A stretch of 64,000 nt of DNA from Clusia tigrina (GCA_920105625.2 OV050031.1:81353995-81417994), one strand, 5' to 3'. Counted from the stretch's first letter, positions 13,272-28,600 are shown. Made by a program: numbers and translations. Notes: generated by a model not told the origin, from the letters alone.

Positions 13272-16200
13272 ACTGAGACGCCGACTGAGGCAGATAAGGG
13301 TAAATATAGGCATTGAGAAGCCAGCAGACCCCCCAATCTACAGCGGCAGCCACTGAGACGCCTACAAAGACGCTTACAGAGGCTGCGACGCCGACTGAGG
13401 CAGATAGGCGTAGATATACGCATAGATAAGTTAGCAGACCCCCCAATCGACAGCGGCAGCGACTGAGACTCCTACAGAAACGCTGACAGAGGCTGCCACG
13501 CCGACTGAGGCAGATAGGGGTGGATATAGGCATAGAGAAGGCAACAGGCACTCACTCGGCAGCGGCAACCACTGAGACGCCTACAGAGACGCTGACAGAG
13601 GCTGCGACGCCGACTGAGACGCCGACTGAGGCAGGTAGGGGTAAATATAGGCATAGAGAATGTAGCAGACCCCCTAAGCAACAGCGGCAGCGACTGAGAA
13701 GGCAACAGGCCCACAATCGAGTGCGGCAACGACTAAGACGCCTTCAGAGACGCTGACAGAGGCTGCGACGCCGACTGTGACGCCCAGTGAGGCAGATACG
13801 TGTATATATAGGCATGAAGAAGGCAGCAGACCACCCAATCGACAGCAGCAGCGACTGAGACGCCTACAGATACGGTTACAGAGGCTGCGACGCCGACTGA
13901 GGCAGATAGGGGTAGATGTAGGCATAGAGAAGGCAGCAGACCCCCCAATCGACAGCGGCAGCGACTGAGACGTCTACAGAGACGCTTACAGAGGCTGCGA
14001 TACCGACTGAGGCAGATAGGGGTGGATATAGGCATAGAGAAGGCAGCAGACCCCCCCCAATCGACAGCGGCAGCGACTGAGACGCCTACAGAGATGCTGA
14101 CAGAGGCTGCGACGCCGACTGAGACGCCGACTGAGGCTGATAGGGGTAAATATAGGCATAGAGAAGGCAGCAGACACTCCAATCGACAGCGGGAGCGACT
14201 GAGATGTCTACAGAGACGCTTACAGAGGCTGCGATACCGACTGAGGCAGATAGGGGTAGATATAGAGAAGGTAGCAGACCCCCCAATCGACAACGGCAGC
14301 GACTGAGAAGGAAGCAGGCGCCCAATCGAGACCGGTAACGCCTAAGACGCCTAAAGAGACGCTGACAGAGGCTGCGACGCCGACTGAGACGCCGACTGAT
14401 GCAGATAGGGGTAGATATAGGCATAAAGAAGGCAACAGGCAACCCCAATCGACAGTGGCAGCGACTGAGACGCCTACAAAGATACTGACAGAGGCTGCGA
14501 CGCCGACTGAGGCAGATAGGGGTAGATATAGGCATATAGAAGGCAGCAGACCACCCAATCGACAGCGGCAGCGACTGAGACGCCTACAAAGATACTGACA
14601 GAAGCTGCGACGCCGACTGAGGCAGATAGGGGTAGATATAGGCATAGAGAAGGCATCAGACCACCCAATCGACAGCGGCAGCGACTGAGACGCCTACAGA
14701 AACGCTGACGGAGGCTGCGACGCCGACAGAGGCAGTTAGGGGTAGATATAGGCATATGGAAGGCACCAGACCCCCAATCGAAAGCGGCAGCGACTGAGAC
14801 GACTACAGAAACGCTGACAGAGGCTGCGACGCCGACTGAAGCAGATAGGGGTAGATATAGGCACAGAGAAGGTAGCAGACCCCCCAATCGACAACGGCAG
14901 CGACTGAGAAGGAAGCAGGCCCCCAATCGAGACCGGCAACGCCTAAGACGCCTAAAGAGACGCTGACAGAGGGTGCGACGCCGACTGGGACGCCGACTGA
15001 TGCAGATAGGGGTAGATATAGGCATAAAGAAGGCAACAGGCAACCCCAATCGACAGTGGCAGCGACTGAGACGCCTACAAAGATACTGACAGAGGCTGCG
15101 ACGCCGACTGAGGCAGATAGGGGTAAATATAGGCATTGAGAAGCCAGCAGACCCCCCAATCTACAGCGGCAGCCACTGAGACGCCTACAAAGACGCTTAC
15201 AGAGGCTGCGACGCCGACTGAGGCAGATAGGCGTAGATATACGCATAGATAAATTAGCAGACCCCCCAATCGACAGCGGCAGCGACTGAGACTCCTACAG
15301 AAACGCTGACAGAGGCTGCCACGCCGACTGAGGCAGATAGGGGTGGATATAGGCATAGAGAAGGCAACAGGCACTCACTCGGCAGCGGCAACCACTGAGA
15401 CGCCTACAGAGACGCTGACAGAGGCTGCGACGCCGACTGAGACGCCGACTGAGGCAGGTAGGGGTAAATATAGGCATAGAGAATGTAGCAGACCCCCTAA
15501 GCAACAGCGGCAGCGACTGAGAAGGCAGATAGGGGTAGATATAGGCATAGAGAAGGCAGCAGACCCCCCAATCGACAGCGGCAGCGACTGAGACTCCTTC
15601 AGAGACGCTAACAGAGGCAGCGACGCCGACTGAGACGCCGACTGAGGCAGATAAGGGTAGATATAGGCATAGAGAAGGCAGCAGACACCCCAATCTACAG
15701 CGGCAGCGACTTAGAAGCCTACAGAGACGCTTACAGAGGCTGCGACGCCGACTGAGGAAGATAGGGGTAGATATACATATAGAGAAGGTAGCAGACCCCC
15801 CAATCGACAGCGGCAGCCACTGCGACTCATACAGAAACGCTGACAGAGGCTGCGACGCCGACTGAGGCAGATAGGGGTGGATATAGGCATAGAGAAGGCA
15901 ACAGGCCCCCAATCGACAGCGGCAATGACTGAAACGCCTACAAAGACGCTGACAGAGGCTGCGACGCCGACTGAGACGCCGACTGAGGCAGATAGGGGTA
16001 GATATAGGCATAGAGAAGGTAGCAGACCCCTCAATCGACAGCGGCAGCGACTGAGACGCCTTCAGAGACGCTGACAGAGGCTGATTGGGGTAAATATAGG
16101 CATAGAGAAGGCAGCAGACCCCCCAATCGACAGCGGGAGCGACTGAGACGTCTACAGAGACGCTTACAGAGGCTGCGACACCGACTGAGGCAGATAGGGG

Positions 16201-18100
16201 TAGATATACGCATAGAGAAGGTAGCAGACCCCCCAATCGACAACGGCAGCGACTGAGAAGGAAGCAGGCCCCCAATCGAGACCGGCAACGCCTAAGACGC
16301 CTAAAGAGACGCTGACAGAGGGTGCGACGCCGACTGGGACGCCGACTGATGCAGATAGGGGTAGATATAGGCATAAAGAAGGCAACAGGCAACCCCAATC
16401 GACAGTGGCAGCGACTGAGACGCCTACAAAGATACTGACAGAAGCTGTGACGCCGACTGAGGCAGATAGGGGTAGAAATAGGCATAGAGAAGGCAGCATA
16501 CCACCCAATCGACAGCGGCAGCGACTGAGACGCCTACAAAGATAGTGACCGAAGCTGCGACGCCGACTGAGGCAGATAGGGGTAGATATAGGCATAGAGA
16601 AGGCAGCAGACCCCTCAATCGACAGCGGCAGCGACTGAGACGACTACAGAAACGCTGACAGAGGCTGCGACGCCGACAGAGGCAGTTAGGGGTAGATATA
16701 GGCATATGGAAGGCACCAGACCCCCAATCGAAAGCGGCAACGACTGAGACGCTTACAGAGACGCTGACAGAGGCTGCGACGCCGACTAAGACGCCGACTG
16801 AGGCAGATAGGGGTAGATATAGGCATAGAGAAGGCAGCAGACCACCCAATCTACAGCGGCAGCGACTCAGAAGCCTACAGAGACGCTTACAGAGGCTGCG
16901 ACGATGACTGAGGCAGATAGGGGTAGATATACGCATAGGGAAGGCAGCAGACCACCCAATCTACAGCGGCAGCGACTGAGAAGCCTACAGAGACGCTTGC
17001 AGAGGCTGCGACGATGACTGAGGCAGATAGGGGTGGATATAGGCATAGATAAGGCAACAGGCCCCCAACCGACAGCGGCAACAACTGAGACGCCTACAGA
17101 GACGCTGACAGAGCCTGCGACGCCGACTGAGACGCCGACTGAGGCAGATAGGGGTAGATATAGGCATAGAGAAGGCAGCAGACCACTCAATCGACAGCGG
17201 CAGCGACTGAGATGCCTTCAGAGACGCCCACTGAGACGCCGACTGAGGCAGATAAGGGTAAATATAGGCATTGAGAAGCCAGCAGACCCCCCCCAATCTA
17301 CAGCGGCAGCCACTGAGACGCCTACAAAGACGCTTACAGAGGCTGCGACGCCGACTGAGGCAGATAGGCGTAGATATACGCATAGATAAGTTAGCAGACC
17401 CCCCAATCGACAGCGGCAGCGACTGAGACTCCTACAGAAACGCTGACAGAGGCTGCCACGCCGACTGAGGCAGATAGGGGTGGATATAGGCATAGAGAAG
17501 GCAACAGGCACTCACTCGGCAGCGGCAACCACTGAGACGCCTACAGAGACGCTGACAGAGGCTGCGACGCCGACTGAGACGCCGACTGAGGCAGGTAGGG
17601 GTAAATATAGGCATAGAGAATGTAGCAGACCCCCTAAGCAACAGCGGCAGCGACTGAGAAGGCAACAGGCCCACAATCGAGTGCGGCAACGACTAAGACG
17701 CCTTCAGAGACGCTGACAGAGGCTGCGACGCCGACTGTGACGCCCAGTGAGGCAGATACGTATATATAATCATGAAGAAGGCAGCAGACCACCCAATCGA
17801 CAGCAGCAGCGACTGAGACGCCTACAGATACGGTTACAGAGGCTGCGACGCCGACTGAGGCAGATAGGGGTAGATGTAGGCATAGAGAAGGCAGCAGACC
17901 CCCAATCGACAGCGGCAGCGACTGAGACGTCTACAGAGACGCTTACAGAGGCTGCGATACCGACTGAGGCAGATAGGGGTGGATATAGGCATAGAGAAGG
18001 CAGCAGACCCCCCCAATCGACAGCGGCAGCGACTGAGACGCCTACAGAGATGCTGACAGAGGCTCCGACGCCGACTGAGACGCCGACTGAGGCTGATAGG
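12740..18100. repeat. Internal duplication with ~3.96-kb period
   Basis: A stretch of about 1.3 kb ending near 14,130 is repeated about 3,960 bp further on, ending near 18,090. Both carry the variants catagataagttagcagacc and caacaggcactcactcggca. The offset is about 3,960 after a C-run length difference near 13,330 and 17,290. The same relation recurs in copy 2 of the larger duplication (about 21.1 kb versus 25.0 kb). Limits are approximate. Confidence 0.75.
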
Positions 18101-19553
18101 GGTAAATATAGGCATAGGGAAGGCAGCAGACCCCCCAATCGACAGCGGGAGCGACTCAGAAGCCTACAGACACGCTTACAGAGGCTGCGACGATGACTGA
18201 GGCAGATAGGGGTAGATATACGCATAGAGAAGGCAGCAGACCACCCAATCTACAGCGGCAGCGACTTAGAAGCCTACAGAGACGCTTACAGAGGCTGCGA
18301 CGATCACTGAGGCAGATAGGGGTAGATATACGCATAGAGAAGGTAGCAGACCCCCCAATCGACAGCGGCAGCGACTGAGAAGGAAGCAGGCCCCCAATCG
18401 AGACCGGCAACGCCTAAGACGCCTAAAGAGACGCTGACAGAGGCTGCGACGCCGACTGGGACGCCGACTGATGCAGATAGGGGTAGATATAGGCATAGAG
18501 AAGGCAGCAGACCACTCAATCGACAGCGGCAGCGACTGAGATGCCTTCAGAGACGCTGACAGAGGCTGCGACGCCGACTGAGACGCCGACTGAGGCAGAT
18601 AAGGGTAAATATAGGCATTGAGAAGCCAGCAGACCCCCCCAATCTACAGCGGCAGCCACTGAGACGCCTACAGAGACGCTTACAGAGGCTGCGACGCCGA
18701 CTGAGGCAGATAGGCGTAGATATACGCAAAGATAAGTTAGCAGACCCCCAATCCACAGCGGCAGCCACTGAGACTCCTACAGAAACGCTGACAGAGGCTG
18801 CGACGCCGACTGAGGCAGATAGGGGTGGATATAGGCATAGAGAAGGCAACAGGCACTCAATCGGCAGCGGCAACCACTGAGACGCCTACAGAGACGCTGA
18901 CGGAGGCTGCGACGCCGACTGAGACGCCGACTGAGGCAGGTAGCGTTACATATAGGCATAGAGAATGTAGCAGACCCCCTAATCAACAGCGGCAGCGACT
19001 GAGAAGGCAACAGGCCCACAATCGAGCGCGGCAACGACTAAGACGCCTTCAGAGATGCTGACAGAGGCTGCGACGCCGACTGTGACGCCAAGTGAGGCAG
19101 ATACGTGTACATATAGGCATGAAGAAGGCAGCAGACCACCCAATCGACAGCAGCAGCGACTGAGACGCCTACAGATACGGTTACAGAGGCTGCGACGCCG
19201 ACTGAGGCAGATAGGGGTGGATATAGGCATAGAGAAGGCAGCAGACCCCCCCCAATCGACAGCGGTAGCGACTGAGACGCCTACAGAGATGCTGACAGAG
19301 GCTGCGACGCCGACTGAGACGCCGACTGAGGCTGATAGGGGTAAATATAGGCATAGAGAAGGCAGCAGACCCCCCAATCGACAGCGGGAGCGACTGAGAC
19401 GTCTACAGAGACGCTTACAGAGGCTGCGATACCGACTGAGGCAGATAGGGGTAGATATAGGCATAGAGAAGGTAGCAGACCCCCCAATCGACAACGGCAG
19501 CGACTGAGAAGGAAGCAGGCCCCCAATCGAGACCGGCAACGCCTAAGACGCCT

Positions 19554-20945
19554 AAAGAGACGCTGACAGAGGCTGCGACGCCGACTGGGACGCCGACTGA
19601 GGCAGATAGGGGTAGATATAGGCATAGAGAAGGCAGCAGACCACCCAATCTACAGCGGCAGCGACTCAGAAGCCTACAGATACGCTTACAGAGGCTGCGA
19701 CGATGACTGAGGCAGATAGGGGTAGATATACGCATAGGGAAGGCAGCAGACCACCCAATCTACAGCGGCAGCGACTGAGAAGCCTACAGAGACGCTTGCA
19801 GAGGCTGCGACGATGACTGAGGCAGATAGGGGTAGATATACGCAGAGAGAAGGTAGCAGACCCCCCAATCGACAGCGGCAGCGACTGAGACTCCTACAGA
19901 AACGCTGATAGAGGCTGCGACGCCGACTGAGACAGATAGGGGTGGATATAGGCATAGAGAAGGCAACAGGCCCCCAATCGACAGCGGCAACGACTGAGAC
20001 GCCTACAGAGACGCTGACAGAGCCTGCGACGCCGACTGAGACGCCGATTGAGGCAGATAGGGGTAGATATAGGCATAGAGAAGGCAGCAGACCACTCAAT
20101 CGACAGCGGCAGCGACTGAGATGCCTTCAGAGACGCCCACAGAGGCTGCGATACCGACTGAGGCAGATAGGGGTAGATATAGGCATAGAGAAGGCAGCAG
20201 ACCCCCCCCAATCGACAGCGGTAGCGACTGAGACGTCTACAGAGATGCTGACAGAGGCTGCGACGCCGACTGTGACGCCCAGTGAGGCAGATACGTGTAT
20301 ATATAGGCATGAAGAAGGCAGCAGACCACCCAATCGACAGCGGCAACGACTGAGACGCCTACAGAGACGCTGACAGAGGCTGCGACGCCGACTGAGACGC
20401 CGACTGAGGCAGATAGGGGTAGATATAGGCATAGAGAAGGCAGCAGACCACCCAATCTACAGCGGCAGCGACTCAGAAGCCTACAGATACGCTTACAGAG
20501 GCTGCGACGATGACTGAGGCAGATAGGGGTAGATATACGCATAGGGAAGGCAGCAGACCACCCAATCTACAGCGGCAGCGACTGAGAAGCCTACAGAGAC
20601 GCTTGCAGAGGCTGCGACGATGACTGAGGCAGATAGGGGTAGATATACGCAGAGAGAAGGTAGCAGACCCCCCAATCGACAGCGGCAGCGACTGAGACTC
20701 CTACAGAAACGCTGATAGAGGCTGCGACGCCGACTGAGACAGATAGGGGTGGATATAGGCATAGAGAAGGCAACAGGCCCCCAATCGACAGCGGCAACGA
20801 CTGAGACGCCTACAGAGACGCTGACAGAGCCTGCGACGCCGACTGAGACGCCGACTGAGGCAGATAGGGGTAGATATAGGCATATAGAAGGCAGCAGACC
20901 ACTCAATCGACAGCGGCAGCGACTGAGATGCCTTCAGAGACGCCT
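19554..20945. repeat. 807-bp tandem duplication, second occurrence
   Basis: Counterpart of the 807-bp duplication near 12 kb, carried along in copy 2 of the 7.4-7.7-kb repeat. Bases ~19,554-20,138 match ~20,361-20,945 at an offset of 807. Confidence 0.87.
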
Positions 20946-23900
20946 ACTGAGACGCCGACTGAGGCAGATAAGGGTAAATATAGGCATTGAGAAGCCAGCA
21001 GACCCCCCAATCTACAGCGGCAGCCACTGAGACGCCTACAAAGACGCTTACAGAGGCTGCGACGCCGACTGAGGCAGATAGGCGTAGATATACGCATAGA
21101 TAAGTTAGCAGACCCCCCAATCGACAGCGGCAGCGACTGAGACTCCTACAGAAACGCTGACAGAGGCTGCCACGCCGACTGAGGCAGATAGGGGTGGATA
21201 TAGGCATAGAGAAGGCAACAGGCACTCACTCGGCAGCGGCAACCACTGAGACGCCTACAGAGACGCTGACAGAGGCTGCGACGCCGACTGAGACGCCGAC
21301 TGAAGCAGGTAGGGGTAAATATAGGCATAGAGAATGTAGCAGACCCCCTAAGCAACAGCGGCAGCGACTGAGAAGGCAACAGGCCCACAATCGAGTGCGG
21401 CAACGACTAAGACGCCTTCAGAGACGCTGACAGAGGCTGCGACGCCGACTGTGACGCCCAGTGAGGCAGATACGTGTATATATAGGCATGAAGAAGGCAG
21501 CAGACCACCCAATCGACAGCAGCAGCGACTGAGACGCCTACAGATACGGTTACAGAGGCTGCGACGCCGACTGAGGCAGATAGGGGTAGATGTAGGCATA
21601 GAGAAGGCAGCAGACCCCCCAATCGACAGCGGCAGCGACTGAGACGTCTACAGAGACGCTTACAGAGGCTGCGATACCGACTGAGGCAGATAGGGGTGGA
21701 TATAGGCATAGAGAAGGCAGCAGACCCCCCCCAATCGACAGCGGCAGCGACTGAGACGCCTACAGAGATGCTGACAGAGGCTGCGACGCCGACTGAGACG
21801 CCGACTGATGCAGATAGGGGTAGATATAGGCATAAAGAAGGCAACAGGCAACCCCAATCGACAGTGGCAGCGACTGAGACGCCTACAAAGATACTGACAG
21901 AGGCTGCGACGCCGACTGAGGCAGATAGGGGTAGATATAGGCATATAGAAGGCAGCAGACCACCCAATCGACAGCGGCAGCGACTGAGACGCCTACAAAG
22001 ATACTGACAGAAGCTGCGACGCCGACTGAGGCAGATAGGTGTAGATATAGGCATAGAGAAGGCATCAGACCACCCAATCGACAGCGGCAGCGACTGAGAC
22101 GCCTACAGAAACGCTGACGGAGGCTGCGACGCCGACAGAGGCAGTTAGGGGTAGATATAGGCATATGGAAGGCACCAGACCCCCAATCGAAAGCGGCAGC
22201 GACTGAGACGACTACAGAAACGCTGACAGAGGCTGCGACGCCGACTGAAGCAGATAGGGGTAGATATAGGCACAGAGAAGGTAGCAGACCCCCCAATCGA
22301 CAACGGCAGCGACTGAGAAGGAAGCAGGCCCCCAATCGAGACCGGCAACGCCTAAGACGCCTAAAGAGACGCTGACAGAGGGTGCGACGCCGACTGGGAC
22401 GCCGACTGATGCAGATAGGGGTAGATATAGGCATAAAGAAGGCAACAGGCAACCCCAATCGACAGTGGCAGCGACTGAGACGCCTACAAAGATACTGACA
22501 GAGGCTGCGACGCCGACTGAGGCAGATAGGGGTAAATATAGGCATTGAGAAGCCAGCAGACCCCCCAATCTACAGCGGCAGCCACTGAGACGCCTACAAA
22601 GACGCTTACAGAGGCTGCGACGCCGACTGAGGCAGATAGGCGTAGATATACGCATAGATAAATTAGCAGACCCCCCAATCGACAGCGGCAGCGACTGAGA
22701 CTCCTACAGAAACGCTGACAGAGGCTGCCACGCCGACTGAGGCAGATAGGGGTGGATATAGGCATAGAGAAGGCAACAGGCACTCACTCGGCAGCGGCAA
22801 CCACTGAGACGCCTACAGAGACGCTGACAGAGGCTGCGACGCCGACTGAGACGCCGACTGAGGCAGGTAGGGGTAAATATAGGCATAGAGAATGTAGCAG
22901 ACCCCCTAAGCAACAGCGGCAGCGACTGAGAAGGCAGATAGGGGTAGATATAGGCATAGAGAAGGCAGCAGACCCCCCAATCGACAGCGGCAGCGACTGA
23001 GACTCCTTCAGAGACGCTAACAGAGGCAGCGACGCCGACTGAGACGCCGACTGAGGCAGATAAGGGTAGATATAGGCATAGAGAAGGCAGCAGACACCCC
23101 AATCTACAGCGGCAGCGACTTAGAAGCCTACAGAGACGCTTACAGAGGCTGCGACGCCGACTGAGGAAGATAGGGGTAGATATACATATAGAGAAGGTAG
23201 CAGACCCCCCAATCGACAGCGGCAGCCACTGCGACTCCTACAGAAACGCTGACAGAGGCTGCGACGCCGACTGAGGCAGATAGGGGTGGATATAGGCATA
23301 GAGAAGGCAACAGGCCCCCAATCGACAGCGGCAATGACTGAAACGCCTACAAAGACGCTGACAGAGGCTGCGACGCCGACTGAGACGCCGACTGAGGCAG
23401 ATAGGGGTAGATATAGGCATAGAGAAGGTAGCAGACCCCTCAATCGACAGCGGCAGCGACTGAGACGCCTTCAGAGACGCTGACAGAGGCTGATTGGGGT
23501 AAATATAGGCATAGAGAAGGCAGCAGACCCCCCAATCGACAGCGGGAGCGACTGAGACGTCTACAGAGACGCTTACAGAGGCTGCGATACCGACTGAGGC
23601 AGATAGGGGTAGATATACGCATAGAGAAGGTAGCAGACCCCCCAATCGACAACGGCAGCGACTGAGAAGGAAGCAGGCCCCCAATCGAGACCGGCAACGC
23701 CTAAGACGCCTAAAGAGACGCTGACAGAGGGTGCGACGCCGACTGGGACGCCGACTGATGCAGATAGGGGTAGATATAGGCATAAAGAAGGCAACAGGCA
23801 ACCCCAATCGACAGTGGCAGCGACTGAGACGCCTACAAAGATACTGACAGAAGCTGTGACGCCGACTGAGGCAGATAGGGGTAGATATAGGCATAGAGAA

Positions 23901-25676
23901 GGCAGCATACCACCCAATCGACAGCGGCAGCGACTGAGACGCCTACAAAGATAGTGACCGAAGCTGCGACGCCGACTGAGGCAGATAGGGGTAGATATAG
24001 GCATAGAGAAGGCAGCAGACCCCTCAATCGACAGCGGCAGCGACTGAGACGACTACAGAAACGCTGACAGAGGCTGCGACGCCGACAGAGGCAGTTAGGG
24101 GTAGATATAGGCATATGGAAGGCACCAGACCCCCAATCGAAAGCGGCAACGACTGAGACGCCTACAGAGACGCTGACAGAGGCTGCGACGCCGACTAAGA
24201 CGCCGACTGAGGCAGATAGGGGTAGATATAGGCATAGAGAAGGCAGCAGACCACCCAATCTACAGCGGCAGCGACTCAGAAGCCTACAGAGACGCTTACA
24301 GAGGCTGCGACGATGACTGAGGCAGATAGGGGTAGATATACGCATAGGGAAGGCAGCAGACCACCCAATCTACAGCGGCAGCGACTGAGAAGCCTACAGA
24401 GACGCTTGCAGAGGCTGCGACGATGACTGAGGCAGATAGGGGTAGATATACGCAGAGAGAAGGTAGCAGACCCCCCAATCGACAGCGGCAGCGACTGAGA
24501 CTCCTACAGAAACGCTGATAGAGGCTGCGACGCCGACTGAGACAGATAGGGGTGGATATAGGCATAGAGAAGGCAACAGGCCCCCAATCGACAGCGGCAA
24601 CAACTGAGACGCCTACAGAGACGCTGACAGAGCCTGCGACGCCGACTGAGACGCCGACTGAGGCAGATAGGGGTAGATATAGGCATAGAGAAGGCAGCAG
24701 ACCACTCAATCGACAGCGGCAGCGACTGAGATGCCTTCAGAGACGCCCACTGAGACGCCGACTGAGGCAGATAAGGGTAAATATAGGCATTGAGAAGCCA
24801 GCAGACCCCCCCCAATCTACAGCGGCAGCCACTGAGACGCCTACACAGACGCTTACAGAGGCTGCGACGCCTACTGAGGCAGATAGGCGTAGATATACGC
24901 ATAGATAAGTTAGCAGACCCCCCAATCGACAGCGGCAGCGACTGAGACTCCTACAGAAACGCTGACAGAGGCTGCCACGCCGACTGAGGCAGATAGGGGT
25001 GGATATAGGCATAGAGAAGGCAACAGGCACTCACTCGGCAGCGGCAACCACTGAGACGCCTACAGAGACGCTGACAGAGGCTGCGACGCCGACTGAGACG
25101 CCGACTGAGGCAGGTAGGGGTAAATATAGGCATAGAGAATGTAGCAGACCCCCTAAGCAACAGCGGCAGCGACTGAGAAGGCAACAGGTCCACAATCGAG
25201 TGCGGCAACGACTAAGACGCCTTCAGAGACGCTGACAGAGGCTGCGACGCCGACTGTGACGCCCAGTGAGGCAGATACGTATATATATAATCATGAAGAA
25301 GGCAGCAGACCACCCAATCGACAGCAGCAGCGACTGAGACGCCTACAGATACGGTTACAGAGGCTGCGACGCCGACTGAGGCAGATAGGGGTAGATGTAG
25401 GCATAGAGAAGGCAGCAGACCCCCAATCGACAGCGGCAGCGACTGAGACGTCTACAGAGACGCTTACAGAGGCTGCGATACCGACTGAGGCAGATAGGGG
25501 TGGATATAGGCATAGAGAAGGCAGCAGACCCCCCCAATCGACAGCGGCAGCGACTGAGACGCCTACAGAGATGCTGACAGAGGCTGCGACGCCGACTGAG
25601 ACGCCGACTGAGGCTGATAGGGGTAAATATAGGCATAGAGAAGGCAGCAGACACTCCAATCGACAGCGGGAGCGAC

Positions 25677-28600
25677 TGAGATGTCTACAGAGACGCTTAC
25701 AGAGGCTGCGATACCGACTGAGGCAGATAGGGGTAGATATAGAGAAGGTAGCAGACCCCCCAATCGACAACGGCAGCGACTGAGAAGGAAGCAGGCCCCC
25801 AATCGAGACCGGTAACGCCTAATACGCCTAAAGAGACGCTGACAGAGGCTGCGACGCCGACTGAGACGCCGACTGATGCAGATAGGGGGTAGATATAGGC
25901 ATAAAGAAGGCAACAGGCAACCCTAATCGACAGTGGCAGCGACTGAGACGCCTACAAAGATACTGACAGAGGCTGCGACGCCGACTGAGGCAGATAGGGG
26001 TAGATATAGGCATAGAGAAGGCAGCAGACCACCCAATCGACAACGGCAGCGACTGAGACGCCTACAAAGATACTGACAGAAGCTGCGACGCCGACTGAGG
26101 CAGATAGTGGTAGATATAGGCATAGGGAAGGCATCAGACCACCCAATCGACAGCGGCAGCGACTGAGACGCCTACAGAAACGCTGACGGAGGCTGCGACG
26201 CCGACAGAGGCAGTTAGGGGTAGATATAGGCATATGGAAGGCACCAGACCCCCAATCGAAAGCGGCAGCGACTGAGACGACTACAGAAACGCTGACAGAG
26301 GCTGCGACGCCGACTGAAGCAGATAGGGGTAGATATAGGCACAGAGAAGGCAGCAGACCCCCCAATCGACAGCGGCAGCGACTGAGACTCCTTCAGAGAC
26401 GCTAACAGAGGCAGCGACGCCGACTGAGGCAGATAAGGGTAGATATAGGCATAGAGAAGGCAGCAGACACCCCAATCTACAGCGGCAGCGACTGAGAAGC
26501 CTACAGAGACGCTTACAGAGGCTGCGACGCCGACTGAGGAAGATAGGGGTAGATATACATATAGAGAAGGTAGCAGACCCCCCCAATCGACAGCGGCAGC
26601 CACTGCGACTCCTACAGAAACGCTGACAGAGGCTGCGACGCCGACTGAGGCAGATAGGGGTGGATATAGGCATAGAGAAGGCAACAGGCCCCCAATCGAC
26701 AGCGGCAATGACTGAAACGCCTACAGAGACGCTGAGAGAGGCTGCGACGCCGACTGAGAAGCCGACTGAGGCAGATAGGGGTAGATATAGGCATAGAGAA
26801 GGTAGCAGACCCCTCAATCGACAGCGGCAGCGACTGAGACGCCTTCAGACACGCTGACAGAGGCTGCGACGCCGACTCAGGCAGATAGGGGTAGATATAG
26901 GCATAGAGATGGCCGCAGACCCCCCATACGACAGCGGCAACTACTGAGACTCCTACAGAGACGCTGACAGAGGCTGCGACGCCGACTGAGGCAGATAGGG
27001 GTGGATATAGGCATAGAGAAGGCAACAGGCCCTAATCGACAGCGGCAGCGACTGAGAAGGCAGCATGCCCCCAATCGAGTGCGGCAACGACTAAGACGCC
27101 TTCAGAGACGCTGACAGAGGCTGCGACGCCGACTGTGACGCTGACTGAGGCAGATACGTGTATATATAGGCATAAAGAAGGCAGCAGACCACCCAATCGA
27201 CAGCGGCAGCGACTGTGACGCCTACGGAAACGCTGACAGAGGCTGCGACGCCGACTGAGACGCCGACTGAGGCAGATAGGGGTAGATATAGGCATAAAGA
27301 AGGCGGCAGACCCCCAAATCTACAGCGGCAGCGACTGAGACGCCTACAGAGACGGTTACAGAGACTGCGACGCCGTCTGAGGCAGATAGCTGTAGATATA
27401 GGCATAGAGAAGGCAGCAGACCCCACATTCGACAGCGGCAGGGACTGAGACGCCTACAGAGACGGTAACAGAGGCTGCGAAGCCGACTGAGGCAGATGGG
27501 GGTAGATATAGGCATAGAGAAGGCAGCAGACCCCCCAATCGACAGCGGCAGCGACTGAGACGCCTACAGAGACGCCTACAAAGACGCTGACAGAGGCTGC
27601 GACGCCGACTGAGACGCCGACTGAGGCCGATAGGGGTAGATATAGGCATAGAGAAGGCAGCAGACCCCTCAATCGACAGCGGCAGCGACTGAGACGCCTT
27701 CAGAGACGCTGACAGAGGCTGCGACGCCGACTGAGGCAGATAAGGGTAGATATTGGCATTGAGAAGGCAGCAGACCCCCCCCCCCCCAATCTACAGCGGC
27801 AGCCACTGAGACGCCTACAGAGACGCTTACAGAGGCTGCGACGCCGACTGAGGCAGATAGGGGTAGATATACGAAAAGAGAAGGTAGCAGTCCCCCCCAA
27901 TCGACAGCGGCAGCGACTGAGAGTCCTACAGAAACGCTGACAGAGGCTGCGACGCCGACAGAGGCAGATAGGGGTGGATATAGGCATAGAGAAGGCAACA
28001 GGCTCTCCATCGACAGCGGCAACGACTGAGACGCCTACAGAGACGCTGACAGAGGCTGCGACGCCGACTGGGGCAGATAGGGGTGGATATAGGCTTAGAG
28101 AAGGCAACAGGCCCCCAATCGACAGCGGCAACGACTGAGGCGCCTTCAGAGACGCTGACAGAGGCTGCGACGCCGACTGAGACGCCGACTGAGGCAGATA
28201 AGGGTGGATATAGGCATTGAGAAGGCAGCAGACCCCCGCAATCTACAGCGGCAGCCACTGAGATTCCTACAGAGACGCTTACAGGGGCTGCGACGCCGAC
28301 TGAGGCAGTTACGGGTAGATATACGCAAAGAGAAGGTAGCAGATCCCCCAATCGACAGCGGCAGCGACTGAGACTCCTACAGAAACGCTGACAGAGGCTG
28401 CGACGCCGACTGAGGCAGATAAGGGTGGATATAGGCATAGCGAAGGCAACAGGCACTCAATCGACAGCGGCAACGACTGAGACGCCTACAGAGACGCTGA
28501 CAGAGGCTGCGAGGCCGACTGAGACGCCGACTGAGGCAGGTAGGGGTAAATATAGGCATAGAGAAGGCAGCAGACCTCCCAATCGACAGCGGCAGCGACT

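Larger units (their letters stand above)
11220..25676. repeat. 7.4-7.7-kb higher-order duplication, two copies
   Basis: Copy 1 is about 11,220-18,155 and copy 2 about 18,894-25,676. The offset is 7,674 as far as about 14,130 and then 7,409, because copy 2 lacks ~265 bp that copy 1 has at about 14,130-14,395. From about 17,030 it is 7,519, because copy 2 carries one extra 110-bp unit near 24,430. It is 7,521 after a 2-bp TA-repeat difference near 17,765 and 25,283. Monomer order is otherwise conserved. The stepwise offset changes fit unit-sized gains and losses by unequal exchange. Confidence 0.9.

Noticed and set aside
15295..16485. Long minus-strand open frames across the satellite (up to 396 codons here; 278 codons at 2,814-3,650 and 7,535-8,371), with Ser/Arg/Leu/Cys-rich translations
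   Set aside because: They follow from low T on the plus strand. The 110- and 122-bp periods are not multiples of three, so one DNA motif is read in all three frames within the same ORF. Ends differ between sister copies after single indels, and there are no introns, promoters or conserved frame. I treat them as non-coding.
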